A DNA stretch of 64,000 nt from Roseivirga sp. (GTDB taxonomy: Bacteria; Bacteroidota; Bacteroidia; Cytophagales; Cyclobacteriaceae): NCBI GenBank assembly GCA_021404565.1, contig JAAWWF010000030.1, positions 62,001 through 126,000 on the forward strand, in the 5' to 3' direction. Positions 18,213 through 26,952 of this stretch are shown here, piece by piece. How positions within the stretch are numbered: position 1 is the stretch's first letter; each line of letters begins with the position of its first letter. The notes under the pieces are model-generated. The model was not told the origin of the DNA. It was given only the letters and a program-made list of their open reading frames with translations, and ran no database searches. The position numbers were made by a program, and so were the translations under genes.

Positions 18213-19280
18213 CTATTCAACCTCTTCCAGTGCTGATCTGCATACATCTTTGACAGTGAGGAAGAATACCATCATAATTCCGCCTAGTACAAGTCCATAA
18301 ACCATGGCTTTATACCATTTCATCTTATCATCCTTAAGCGGAAAAACAGGTTCATCTATTACCTGAATCAATGGTTGATTGTTCCGGTGTGAGATTTTGG
18401 CTATTTCCAGATTTTTAACCATCTCCTGATAAACCGCTCCTGCAGCCTGTACATCAATTTGTAATTTTTGATAAGGCACCCTGATACGTGCTCGCAACGG
18501 ATTCAGGTTAGTGTTCTCCTCTTCAAATTTAGCCAGTTCCAAAAGAGTATCGTCCAGCACTTTCTTAACGCTATCGGTTTGAAAGGCCAGGATTCTGAGA
18601 TTTTCTCCTGTTTTTTTCGTCTTGGTCTCCAGGTAAAAGCTATTGACATGAGTCACTAGCACTTCGTTGAATGCCTTTGCAAAGGTCGCGTCATTTGACT
18701 TGTAGGAAACACTGAGGATAGTTAGTTTTCTGTTGGGCTTGTCAACGGCAAGATTCTTCTTTAGGATATCCTCCACTACTTCCTTCAGCACACTATCATG
18801 CTTTATCACCATTTGGGTTTCAGGAACTTCAAAATCAATTCCCAGGCCCTTCCACTTTCTATCTAGTTCGTTTTCTCTACCATAACGCGTGATCAACCGT
18901 TCTTCATTCCCTGATACTTCTACCTGCGTCAGCAGGGTTTTCTTCATCATGCGATAAGAGCGGTAGAGTTCAATAATATTGTCAATTTGGAATACTCCAC
19001 TACCCTCTCCTAAAGAACCCAGGTTCACTCCTGTCAGACTTGCCAGCGAAGAGAGCTGTCCTCCAACCCCTGCTGTGGCATCTGACTCCAAAACAAAAGT
19101 AGTCTGGGCAGTATAGTTTGTCTTTTTTAACGTTTGATAGGCAAAGAAAAGTCCGCCAATGACGAATGTCCCCAGGAAAATCACTTTCCAGGCTTTAAGC
19201 ATTCCTATTACCCAACCCTGTACCCTTTTTATTACCAGGCCCAGGCTCAAACGCTCTTCAAGGATGTTACTTTCTTCCAT
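18213..19280 (-). CDS. wzz: Polysaccharide co-polymerase / chain-length protein (Wzz-1), no kinase domain
   Basis: A 355-residue inner-membrane protein with an N-terminal helix (residues about 33-50), a long periplasmic part with coiled-coil character (residues about 215-290) and a C-terminal helix near 325-345 preceded by the Pro-containing stretch VFPLKDDK. This is the Wzz/PCP layout. It lacks the cytosolic Walker A and tyrosine-rich tail of Wzc/BY-kinases. It would set chain length and bridge Wzy-1 to Wza-1. The gene lies 4 bases downstream of wza1, as in the other modules. Confidence 0.9.
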   Translation of the reverse strand: MEESNILEERLSLGLVIKRVQGWVIGMLKAWKVIFLGTFVIGGLFFAYQTLKKTNYTAQTTFVLESDATAGVGGQLSSLASLTGVNLGSLGEGSGVFQIDNIIELYRSYRMMKKTLLTQVEVSGNEERLITRYGRENELDRKWKGLGIDFEVPETQMVIKHDSVLKEVVEDILKKNLAVDKPNRKLTILSVSYKSNDATFAKAFNEVLVTHVNSFYLETKTKKTGENLRILAFQTDSVKKVLDDTLLELAKFEEENTNLNPLRARIRVPYQKLQIDVQAAGAVYQEMVKNLEIAKISHRNNQPLIQVIDEPVFPLKDDKMKWYKAMVYGLVLGGIMMVFFLTVKDVCRSALEEVE

Positions 19281-19284
19281 ATCC

Positions 19285-21861
19285 TTAAAAATTAATTTGA
19301 CTCAGAAGTAAGGCCAGCGTTGCCAGACCACTCGTAATACCGATGAGTTCCTGAGGACCTATATTCGGCTTGATAGGTTTGGAAGGCACAATAATCTCGG
19401 CTCCCGGTGCTGCCTTCGGATAGGACCTGAAAAACAGGAATCGCTTCGTTTTGGCTACCCGACCATTGGCATATATTACATAAGTACGACTGCGTTTTGC
19501 CCTGTTATCAAAACCACCTGCATTGTCGATAAAGTACTTAAGCGACCTGCCCTCTTCAAATCTCACGGTCGTAGGGTACAAGAGTTTACCTCTTAACCTG
19601 ACCGTTTCAACCTTTTTCGGGATAATCAACACATCTCCTTCTTCAAGCAGGAGGTCATCAACAGAGCCGGGAGTCTCAATGATTTTGGCCAAATCAATGC
19701 CAATCGCTTCAGCCTGCTTTAACTGCACATCACCCAGAAGCGAGTTTCTCTGTAGAATTTCCTGAAGTCGCTCTCTTTTGGCAAAATCTGAAAGATTTTC
19801 ATTGGAAGTATCTTCACTTGAAAGTTGCTCCAGTTCCTTTTCTATACGACTCAGCAAGAATAATTCTGATTCAGAGAGAGATTCAGGATCTTCCAGAAGC
19901 TTTTCTCTCAGTTTTAAAAGATCATCTACCTGCCTCTGATCTTCGGATGGTTCCTCATAGAACTCCGTCTTTCGTACCAAAGTGGCACCCTGAACATAGG
20001 CGTAGGGATTTAAGCCTCCTGAGCGTTCAATGAGGTCAGAAATCCGTTCACCATAATTTCTTATGGCGTACTGCCCGGGGTAGTTTACCTGACCTTCGAT
20101 GGCTGCGAATCGCTGAAAATGGAAATTGGGATTCCTGCGAATGATTACATGATCGAAGGGGGAGAGTTTAGTGTTCTGGCTATCGTTTGCCAGACTCTTG
20201 TCCAGCTCTACAATGACAACACTTGACAAATCATAAGCTGTCTGTGCTTCATCGGTAATTCTCCGCGTAATCTCTGCCCTCATTCCAGTGGCAGACTGTT
20301 TGAAACCCTGCGACATCAGAACCAAATCTTCAACCGTCATACCTTCTGCAAAAGAAAAGATTCCGGGATTATTGACTTCACCTGATATTTCTACGTATCG
20401 TTCTCCTTTTAAATCATTCGAGGAAAGCACATTGAGTACATCTTCTCTTCGAAGCTCAACATCCGGGGCATTGCCATTTAAGACGTCTCTTAAGCTAAAA
20501 GAGATCGTTTCTGTATTAAGATCTTCGGTGGTCCTTACAATAAATGCCCTGTCTAAAAAAGCATCTGCCCGTACACCATCGGCTCTGTTGACCAGTTCTT
20601 TCACACTCAGGGTTGTAGTGATTGCATAGTCACCGGGACGATAAACGGCTCCCTTAATAATTACTCTGTTCGAAAACCTATCAAGAATTTTGTCTACAGA
20701 ATAAACATCTCCGGCCGAGGTAGTAAAAACTTCAAATTGCTCTTCAAAAACATTGGCCACCGTTTTTTCTCCTCCACGATTTCTCACGAGGTTAACCTTT
20801 TTCGTATAGGCATCCTCACTAAAGCCCCCAGCATAATTCAGCAGGTCTGACAGGGTTTCTCCATCATTCAATTCAAATTTTGCATTAGTCTTCACAGCTC
20901 CTTGCAGAGTTACTCTGTTGGTGTAAGGTCCTACAATGATCACATCACCTTCTTCCAACCCAATATTATTATCTGTAGCTCCGTTGATCAAAAAGGAGTA
21001 GAGATCGACAGTCTTCAATAGTTTATCATCTCTCACAACCCTGATAGCCCTGAGCGTACCTTCTTCTGTTATACCCCCGGATACATACAGGGCACTTAAA
21101 ACCGTGCTGAAGGCAGTAAGGTTATAGGTTCCGGGTAACTCTACCTGACCAACTATACTCACTTTAATTGACCTTGTCTGCCCCAGACTCAAATCCATAA
21201 AACTTGTGGGGTTCTCTCCTTTCAAGCCCGTATAAAAAACCGCCAGTCTCGACTGAATCTTGCGGCTAGCCTGATCTATGGTTAGCCCGGAGACTCTTAT
21301 AGGCCCCACATTTTCGATAATAATGTTGCCTTCAGGATTTAGACGGGCCTGATAGTATTGTTCCGAATTGCCATAGATATCAATGAATAACTCGTCACCA
21401 ACTCCAAGAACATAATTACGGGGAGTAGGTGCATTTGCAGAAGGCTGAAATGTAAGGAAAGGACTGTTTTTGCTAAAAAAGTCCAGTCCAAAAACATCTG
21501 ATTCTCTTTTCGACAAAGATTGCAGGGAGTCTGAATAAGATTGCCTGAGCCTTACGTCCTCCACCGGGCTGGCACTGCCCTGATTAACCCTGCTACTCTG
21601 AGCCTGGTTGAACCTGTCTCCAAGTTTTGTCAGTTCTTCGGTCGAAAGCCCCTGTTGCTTGGCAAGTGCAAAAATATCGGATTGGGAGTAGCCCATCGCA
21701 GTGGCCCTTCTAAATAAAGACTGAATCTGCTGATCGCTTAATTCGTCTATGTTAAGCGTAGAAAAGTCGGGAAGGGTCTGGGCATTACTTAGCTCAGGAC
21801 TGCTTATCAAAATAAAACCGAGAAGCATTGTATACCTGAAGAGCCTTAAAAACATGGCCAT
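19285..21861 (-). CDS. wza: Polysaccharide export outer-membrane protein with multiple SLBB domains (Wza-1)
   Basis: An 858-residue exporter. It has a signal peptide without a lipobox (about residues 1-28, ending LSNAQ). Next is a helical domain with LSDQQIQSLF and QGLSTEEL-type repeats. The polysaccharide export motif YVLGVGDELFIDIYG follows near residue 145, and then about six SLBB units, recognisable by repeats such as GEVNNPGIFSF and GAVYRPGDYAI. It ends in a hydrophobic helix (LATLALLLSQINF). It would form the outer-membrane and periplasmic channel for polymer 1. ATG at 21861 is chosen; a TTG 20 codons upstream would spoil the signal peptide. It is the most divergent of the three Wza copies. 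Confidence 0.93.
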   Translation of the reverse strand: MAMFLRLFRYTMLLGFILISSPELSNAQTLPDFSTLNIDELSDQQIQSLFRRATAMGYSQSDIFALAKQQGLSTEELTKLGDRFNQAQSSRVNQGSASPVEDVRLRQSYSDSLQSLSKRESDVFGLDFFSKNSPFLTFQPSANAPTPRNYVLGVGDELFIDIYGNSEQYYQARLNPEGNIIIENVGPIRVSGLTIDQASRKIQSRLAVFYTGLKGENPTSFMDLSLGQTRSIKVSIVGQVELPGTYNLTAFSTVLSALYVSGGITEEGTLRAIRVVRDDKLLKTVDLYSFLINGATDNNIGLEEGDVIIVGPYTNRVTLQGAVKTNAKFELNDGETLSDLLNYAGGFSEDAYTKKVNLVRNRGGEKTVANVFEEQFEVFTTSAGDVYSVDKILDRFSNRVIIKGAVYRPGDYAITTTLSVKELVNRADGVRADAFLDRAFIVRTTEDLNTETISFSLRDVLNGNAPDVELRREDVLNVLSSNDLKGERYVEISGEVNNPGIFSFAEGMTVEDLVLMSQGFKQSATGMRAEITRRITDEAQTAYDLSSVVIVELDKSLANDSQNTKLSPFDHVIIRRNPNFHFQRFAAIEGQVNYPGQYAIRNYGERISDLIERSGGLNPYAYVQGATLVRKTEFYEEPSEDQRQVDDLLKLREKLLEDPESLSESELFLLSRIEKELEQLSSEDTSNENLSDFAKRERLQEILQRNSLLGDVQLKQAEAIGIDLAKIIETPGSVDDLLLEEGDVLIIPKKVETVRLRGKLLYPTTVRFEEGRSLKYFIDNAGGFDNRAKRSRTYVIYANGRVAKTKRFLFFRSYPKAAPGAEIIVPSKPIKPNIGPQELIGITSGLATLALLLSQINF

Positions 21862-21994
21862 ATGGATGTTATGATAAGTGTGCAAGATAAAAAAAAGACC
21901 ATTAGCACAGGGAGAAATCAAACCAAGGTTAGAAATTAATGCTCATGGACCCGAATTCATAGTACTTAAAGGAATACCAGGGAATCTGGACCTG

Positions 21995-23122
21995 CTAGCC
22001 CGCAGACTTGGAGATAGGAACCACCTTTGCCTCCTGCCTGTGAGCCCTGTTTCTTTCTCTCAATTCTTCCTTTCTCTTTTCGATCATCGATCTGAAAATC
22101 ATTTCAGCCATAGTACCAAGCGCCAGCGCAGTCACCAGCAAAGTGGGCAAGACTATAGCATCGGAGAAGTCTTTCAACACCAAAGCAAGTAACACGAAAA
22201 TAACGTTAACAGTAGCCAGAATTGCTGTGGCCTGGGCATGAGTACAGCCCAAACGCAGTAATATATGATGCAAATGTGTTCTGTCAGGGTGCATAGGTGA
22301 CTTCCCTTTCATAATTCTTTTGATAAACACGCGTAGAGTATCGTATAATGGCACTATTAATACGGCTACTGCGGGTCCGATAAAGGCCACAAACTTAAAG
22401 GGCTCCGTAGCTGACATTATATAGTTGGCTTCGATAAACCTGATGGTGATGATTGACAGGAAAAAGCCAATTAACAAAGACCCTGTATCCCCCATAAACA
22501 CTTTGGAAGGCGCCCAGTTGAATTGTAAGAAAGCCAGGATAGTCCCCAGCAGAGCAAAGCAAATAAATGAATAAGCACTTAAGCCAGCCAGATAAAACCA
22601 TACACCAAAAAACATGCTGCTTACCAAGCCGACCGATCCGGCCAATCCATCAATACCATCTATAAGGTTAAAGGCATTAGTGATGACAATGATTGTGAAC
22701 AGTGAGATTACGTAGCTCAAAACTTCAGGAATTTCGTATATACCAAAAAGCCCATATAAGGAAGTAAACCTAATATCACAAACAGCAACTATGATCAGGG
22801 CTGCGGCCACTTGCCCTAGTAGTTTTTGTATAGCTCTAAGATTGATCAGGTCGTCTCTGAAGCCGATAATGAACATGATTCCTAGGGCGCCAAGTACATA
22901 TTTAATCTCTCTAAGAGTGTCCAGAGGTATCCATATAAAGATGGCAATGACAAAACCTGCGAAAATAGGTACGCCCCCCATGGAAGGGGTTTCCACAGTA
23001 TGAATCTTTCTGCCGCCCGGTGTATCCAGCATATTCCTTCTCTTGAACAACTTGATAAAAACGGGGAAAAGAAAAAAGGTCACCAAAAAGGCGGTGCCTG
23101 TCAACAGAAAAAAATGCTCCAT
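21995..23122 (-). CDS. wecA: WecA/TagO-type UDP-HexNAc:undecaprenyl-phosphate HexNAc-1-phosphate transferase
   Basis: A 375-residue polytopic membrane enzyme (about 10-11 helices). Family motifs are DTPGGRKIHTVETPSMGG after the first helix, the Mg-binding GFRDDLINL, NAFNLIDGIDGLAG, FMGDTGSLLIGF and the HPDRTHLHHILLRLG cytosolic loop. It starts chains by placing a HexNAc phosphate on undecaprenyl phosphate. As the first gene of module 1 it probably primes that polymer. It may also serve modules 2 and 3, which have no initiating enzyme of their own in the window. It is divergent from rfbB. The cytosolic C-terminal tail is basic. Confidence 0.93.
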   Translation of the reverse strand: MEHFFLLTGTAFLVTFFLFPVFIKLFKRRNMLDTPGGRKIHTVETPSMGGVPIFAGFVIAIFIWIPLDTLREIKYVLGALGIMFIIGFRDDLINLRAIQKLLGQVAAALIIVAVCDIRFTSLYGLFGIYEIPEVLSYVISLFTIIVITNAFNLIDGIDGLAGSVGLVSSMFFGVWFYLAGLSAYSFICFALLGTILAFLQFNWAPSKVFMGDTGSLLIGFFLSIITIRFIEANYIMSATEPFKFVAFIGPAVAVLIVPLYDTLRVFIKRIMKGKSPMHPDRTHLHHILLRLGCTHAQATAILATVNVIFVLLALVLKDFSDAIVLPTLLVTALALGTMAEMIFRSMIEKRKEELRERNRAHRQEAKVVPISKSAG

Positions 23123-23235
23123 ACATTCTACTTACAACTGCGAAGGTAGTTACTTATAAAGGGAATTGAAAGAGGCAATATTATTTCCTCTATAAGTGCA
23201 ATTGCCTTTTTGTAGCTATTCGCTACTTTCGCACT
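23123..23235 (-). promoter_or_regulatory. Divergent promoter region wecA / rfbB with an inverted repeat
   Basis: This 113-base gap separates the divergent wecA and rfbB genes and must drive both. It contains GCGAAGGTAG (23140-23149) and CTACTTTCGC (23223-23232), which are inverted copies matching at 9 of 10 positions, one near each start codon. Read outward, each gives TACyTTCG, close to the Bacteroidota -7 element TAnnTTTG. On the plus strand a TTG lies 19 bases upstream of it, a spacing typical of that sigma factor. Whether these are promoters or a repressor site is not known. Confidence 0.35.
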
Positions 23236-24285
23236 ATGAGAAAGATATTGGTTACAGGAGGAGCAGGGTTTATCGGGAGTCACCTAGTCAGGCTTTTTGT
23301 AAACAGCTATCCACAAGATCATATCTATAATCTCGACAAATTGACCTATGCCGGCAATCTTGAAAATGTCAAAGACATTGAGGGCAGGGAGAATTATCAC
23401 TTTATCAAGGGAGACATAACTGATACCGCGTTTCTGGATGAGATTTTTAGTACGTATCAGTTCGACAGCGTTATTCACCTGGCTGCGGAGTCACACGTAG
23501 ACCGTTCAATCAGCGAACCACTTGCCTTTGTCACTACTAATGTACTTGGGACGGTGTCACTGATGAATGCTGCTAAAAAATCGTGGGAAACTCAATTGGA
23601 AGGAAAGCTCTTCTATCACGTATCTACTGATGAAGTTTTTGGTTCCTTAGGCGATGAAGGATTCTTTTTAGAAACGACTCCTTATGATCCTCAATCTCCA
23701 TACTCTGCCTCTAAAGCAAGCTCAGACCATTTTGTAAGAGCATATGCCAACACATATAAGCTACCGGTGATTGTTTCCAACTGTTCAAATAACTACGGGC
23801 CTAATCAATTTCCTGAGAAACTATTACCCCTCTGCATCAATAATATTAAAGAGAACAAGGCCTTGCCAATTTACGGAAAAGGAGAAAATATAAGGGACTG
23901 GCTCTATGTAGTAGATCATGCCAGGGCCATAGATTGCATTTTTCACAATGGCATTCATGGAGAAACCTATAATATCGGAGGCTTCAATGAATGGACCAAC
24001 ATTGATGTAGTCAAGCTGCTTTGTAAAATAATGGACAAAAGACTAGGTAGAGAAACAGGCACTTCTGAAAAGCTAATCACCTATGTAACTGACAGAGCCG
24101 GACATGACCTCAGGTATGCTATTGATGCCAATAAAATAAAGGGGCAGCTTGGGTGGGAACCCTCCCTGCAATTTGAAGAGGGGATGGAGCTGACCGTAGA
24201 TTGGTATCTGAAAAACAGAGACTGGCTGGATAATGTGACCTCAGGTGAATATAAGAACTACTATGATAACCAGTATAGCCAATGA
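23236..24285 (+). CDS. rfbB: dTDP-glucose 4,6-dehydratase
   Basis: A 349-residue enzyme of full family length that forms dTDP-4-keto-6-deoxy-D-glucose from dTDP-glucose. It carries GGAGFIGSHLVR at the NAD site, HLAAESHVDRSI, the catalytic STDEVFGSLG block with the Thr-Asp-Glu triad, SPYSASKASSDH (YxxxK), SNNYGPNQFPEKLLP and NIRDWLYVVDHARA. ATG at 23236 directly precedes the Rossmann motif. The stop overlaps rfbC by four bases (ATGA), so the genes are translationally coupled. The block sits on the opposite strand from the three modules. Confidence 0.96.
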   Translation: MRKILVTGGAGFIGSHLVRLFVNSYPQDHIYNLDKLTYAGNLENVKDIEGRENYHFIKGDITDTAFLDEIFSTYQFDSVIHLAAESHVDRSISEPLAFVTTNVLGTVSLMNAAKKSWETQLEGKLFYHVSTDEVFGSLGDEGFFLETTPYDPQSPYSASKASSDHFVRAYANTYKLPVIVSNCSNNYGPNQFPEKLLPLCINNIKENKALPIYGKGENIRDWLYVVDHARAIDCIFHNGIHGETYNIGGFNEWTNIDVVKLLCKIMDKRLGRETGTSEKLITYVTDRAGHDLRYAIDANKIKGQLGWEPSLQFEEGMELTVDWYLKNRDWLDNVTSGEYKNYYDNQYSQ

Positions 24286-24830
24286 CCATTGAGCATACCC
24301 CACTGAAAGACTGCTATATCATCAAACCAAGGGTTATTGAGGATAGCAGAGGGTATTTTTTTGAAGCTTATAATAAAAAAAGTGTCCAGGGAACGGTTCT
24401 GGAAAACTACGATTGGGTACAGGAAAACGAATCCCGATCTGATCAGGGAGTACTAAGAGGACTGCATTTTCAGAAAGGTGAATATTCTCAAGCCAAATTG
24501 GTCAGAGTGCTTGTAGGAGAAGTATTTGACGTAGCCGTTGACCTTAGAAAAGATTCACCCAGCTTCGGAAAGTGGCATGGCGTAAGGCTCAACGATCGAA
24601 CTAAAACTCAATTTCTCGTACCATCAGGATTTGCCCACGGCTTTCTGGTGCTTTCTGATTTTGCCATTTTCTCTTACCGCTGTGATAACTACTATGCCCC
24701 CGAAGCAGATTCAGGTATCATTTTCAATGACGCCAACCTTGCCATTGACTGGCCGGTGTTGAAAACACCGTATAGGCTATCAGACAAGGATAAGGGATTA
24801 CCAACGTTTGAAAAGTGCTATAAATTTTAA
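24282..24830 (+). CDS. rfbC: dTDP-4-dehydrorhamnose 3,5-epimerase
   Basis: A 182-residue cupin-fold epimerase of normal length. It contains DSRGYFFEAYN, the QENESRSDQGVLRGLHFQ region with the catalytic His, VAVDLRKDSPSFGKW, VPSGFAHGFLVLSD and the NDANLAIDWP terminal block. It converts dTDP-4-keto-6-deoxy-glucose to dTDP-4-keto-rhamnose. It overlaps rfbB by 4 bases and lies 3 bases before rfbA. The final reductase RfbD is not found in the window. Confidence 0.96.
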   Translation: MTIEHTPLKDCYIIKPRVIEDSRGYFFEAYNKKSVQGTVLENYDWVQENESRSDQGVLRGLHFQKGEYSQAKLVRVLVGEVFDVAVDLRKDSPSFGKWHGVRLNDRTKTQFLVPSGFAHGFLVLSDFAIFSYRCDNYYAPEADSGIIFNDANLAIDWPVLKTPYRLSDKDKGLPTFEKCYKF

Positions 24831-24833
24831 GCT

Positions 24834-25697
24834 ATGAAAGGAATAATATTGGCAGGAGGTTCCGGCACCAGACTACACCCCCTCACCATTGCGGTGAGTA
24901 AGCAGTTAATGCCTGTTTATGACAAACCGATGATTTATTATCCCTTATCGGTATTGATGCTGGCTGGTATAAGAGAAATTCTTATCATTTCTACTCCTCA
25001 TGATTTACCTCATTTTGAAAAACTTCTGGGTGATGGAAGTCGGGTAGGGTGTCAGTTTTCTTATGCTGTACAACCTAAACCTGAAGGGCTTGCACAAGCC
25101 TTTATTATAGGAGAAGAATTTATAGGAAAGGATAGTGTTGCTCTCATACTGGGAGACAACATATTTTATGGATCCGGACTTCCGAAACTCCTAAGGACCA
25201 ATTCGGATCCTGTAGGCGGCATTGTTTATGCCTATAGGGTTAATGACCCTGAAAGGTATGGCGTGGTAGAATTTGATGATGAAATGCAGGCAATTTCCAT
25301 TGAAGAAAAACCTGAAGTTCCTAAATCAAACTACGCTGTTCCGGGATTGTATTTTTATGATCACCAGGTAGTTGAGTTTGCCAAAAATCTCAAACCCAGT
25401 GCTCGCGGTGAATTGGAGATAACGGATATTAATAAAATATACCTGGAGAAGAACCAGCTCAAGGTGAGTATCCTGGACAGGGGGACCGCATGGCTGGACA
25501 CCGGTACCTTCGAGTCATTAATCCAGGCAGGACAATTTGTTCAAATATTGGAGGAAAGACAGGGCATCAAGATTTCATGCATTGAAGAGATCGCCTATCA
25601 AATGGGATATATCAGCAGGGATAAACTGCTGCAAATTGCCAAAGAGCTTGAAAAATCAGGTTACGGAAAATACCTTAGAGGCCTGACTAATAACTGA
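24834..25697 (+). CDS. rfbA: Glucose-1-phosphate thymidylyltransferase
   Basis: A 287-residue nucleotidyltransferase that makes dTDP-glucose from dTTP and glucose-1-phosphate. Signature segments are [13 protein letters not shown] with the catalytic Arg, [23 protein letters not shown] with a metal-binding Asp, [17 protein letters not shown] and RGTAWLDTG. The length fits the RmlA short form. It completes the plus-strand rfbBCA block and is convergent with the SDR gene ending at 25714. dTDP-sugars from this block could supply the rhamnosyltransferase-like GT2 of module 1. Confidence 0.96.
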   Translation: MKGIILAGGSGTRLHPLTIAVSKQLMPVYDKPMIYYPLSVLMLAGIREILIISTPHDLPHFEKLLGDGSRVGCQFSYAVQPKPEGLAQAFIIGEEFIGKDSVALILGDNIFYGSGLPKLLRTNSDPVGGIVYAYRVNDPERYGVVEFDDEMQAISIEEKPEVPKSNYAVPGLYFYDHQVVEFAKNLKPSARGELEITDINKIYLEKNQLKVSILDRGTAWLDTGTFESLIQAGQFVQILEERQGIKISCIEEIAYQMGYISRDKLLQIAKELEKSGYGKYLRGLTNN

Positions 25698-25713
25698 GTC
25701 AGCATCGGACATG

Positions 25714-26670
25714 CTAAAACTCGTGTTTTAAGGTCTGGTCCAGGCCCTCTTGCAATGAAAAAGGCGGTTTAAAGCCTGCAGAATGTGCTTTCGTAGCGTC
25801 AAACTGTGTTGTAGCGCAAAATTTCTGGATTCTTACTGAACTCACAGGCAAAGATTTTCCAGTGATTTTAGAGAGAAAGTCAAATCCGTAGCCTACAACC
25901 ATTCCCAACCCATATGGAATCGAAATACCTGGCACTTTCCTGGCAAGCGAGTTCTCACACACGGATATCAGTTCCTTAACCGTTAAGTCTGGCTTATCTA
26001 CGTAGTTATAAATATGAATTCCTTTGTCCTTATTCTTAATGCAGTGATTAATAAAGGAAACAACATTACCCACATAGGCCATCGACTTTATATTAGCTCC
26101 ATTGCCAATTCTCAGAAACTTGCCGGAGGCTATTTGCTTGAGTAGGTTATAAACGTTTCCCCTGTTTTTTTCACCAAAAACCACAGTTGGGCGAATGATT
26201 GTCAGGCTTCTTTTTTCCGGATCACGTTTCTGCCATTCGATAAAAACTTTCTCCGCTTCCAATTTACTCTTTCCATAATCGTTGAAGGGATCTGTCTCGA
26301 AGTTTTCATCCGGATTAGGCTTATTCAAGCCATAAACAGCTACTGTACTGGTGAAAATGATCTTATCTATATTGTTGGCTTCAGCTGCTTCGCAAATATT
26401 GCGAGCACCATCTACATTAACATCATAGTATAAACTTACCGGGGACACATCATCTTTATGCTCTGCTGCCAGGTTGACAATCGCAGATTTTCCCTCGTGA
26501 AGAAGCTTCAGTCTATCAAGGTCAAGTACATTGACGTCTACGTACTCACTACTATGTGACATAGAAGACTTCTTGTCCAAAACAGAAAAATCAATTTCAT
26601 TTTCAGCCTTTAAAAGGTCGCACAATCTTGAACCAATAAAACCCGATCCTCCAATAATTGAAAGTCTCAC
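25714..26670 (-). CDS. NAD-dependent SDR, possible 4-keto-sugar reductase (UDP-QuiNAc type) or epimerase
   Basis: A 318-residue extended SDR enzyme: GGSGFIGSRL at the NAD site, VNLAAEHKDDV, FTSTVAVYGLN with the catalytic Ser/Thr, DYGKSKLEAEK with YxxxK, and IRPTVVFGEKNRGNV. The GNVYNLL stretch and overall layout resemble the reductases that finish UDP-N-acetylquinovosamine synthesis in O-antigen loci (WbpV/WreQ). That would fit the 4,6-dehydratase at 39632-40654, but it is inference. The GTG at 26670, which gives a protein starting just before the Rossmann strand, is preferred to a TTG at 26679. It is separated from the upstream GT2 gene by 282 bases and so may have its own promoter. Confidence 0.75.
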   Translation of the reverse strand: MRLSIIGGSGFIGSRLCDLLKAENEIDFSVLDKKSSMSHSSEYVDVNVLDLDRLKLLHEGKSAIVNLAAEHKDDVSPVSLYYDVNVDGARNICEAAEANNIDKIIFTSTVAVYGLNKPNPDENFETDPFNDYGKSKLEAEKVFIEWQKRDPEKRSLTIIRPTVVFGEKNRGNVYNLLKQIASGKFLRIGNGANIKSMAYVGNVVSFINHCIKNKDKGIHIYNYVDKPDLTVKELISVCENSLARKVPGISIPYGLGMVVGYGFDFLSKITGKSLPVSSVRIQKFCATTQFDATKAHSAGFKPPFSLQEGLDQTLKHEF

Positions 26671-26952
26671 TTTTGACAACTTATAAATTCTTTAGTTTTT
26701 GGCAAATAACGATACACTGGGGAAATAGCTACCATATTATTTTATCAATTTCATATGTTCCTTCAAAGTTACCATCGGACTCTATTATATGTCTAGCAGA
26801 TTCAACACCACAACGGTTATTAGTCCAATTTATATCATTTCAATCTTTGAAACCGCACTCCTTTCGATTCCATGCTCTCTATCTATGTGGACAAAGAAAT
26901 TGCTGGACTTGTAACGCCTTATTCCTACCACAAGTCTGTCGCATCAAAAAAA
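26671..26952 (-). other. 282-base intergenic stretch, possible gene remnant
   Basis: The longest gene-free stretch in the window, AT-rich, between the GT2 gene and the SDR gene of module 2. On the minus strand it holds two successive open segments in different frames. The second, 26729-26839, encodes 36 codons whose translation (with NNRCGVESARHIIESDG) looks protein-like but has no start. A TAACTTTG resembling a -7 element lies at 26764-26771 (minus strand) without a matching -33. It could be a decayed gene fragment or just leader DNA. Confidence 0.3.

Noticed and set aside
25701-25715. Inverted repeat AGCAT-CGGAC-ATGCT between the convergent rfbA and SDR genes as a two-way terminator
   Set aside because: The stem is only five weak pairs, it overlaps the SDR stop codon and no T-tract follows on either strand.
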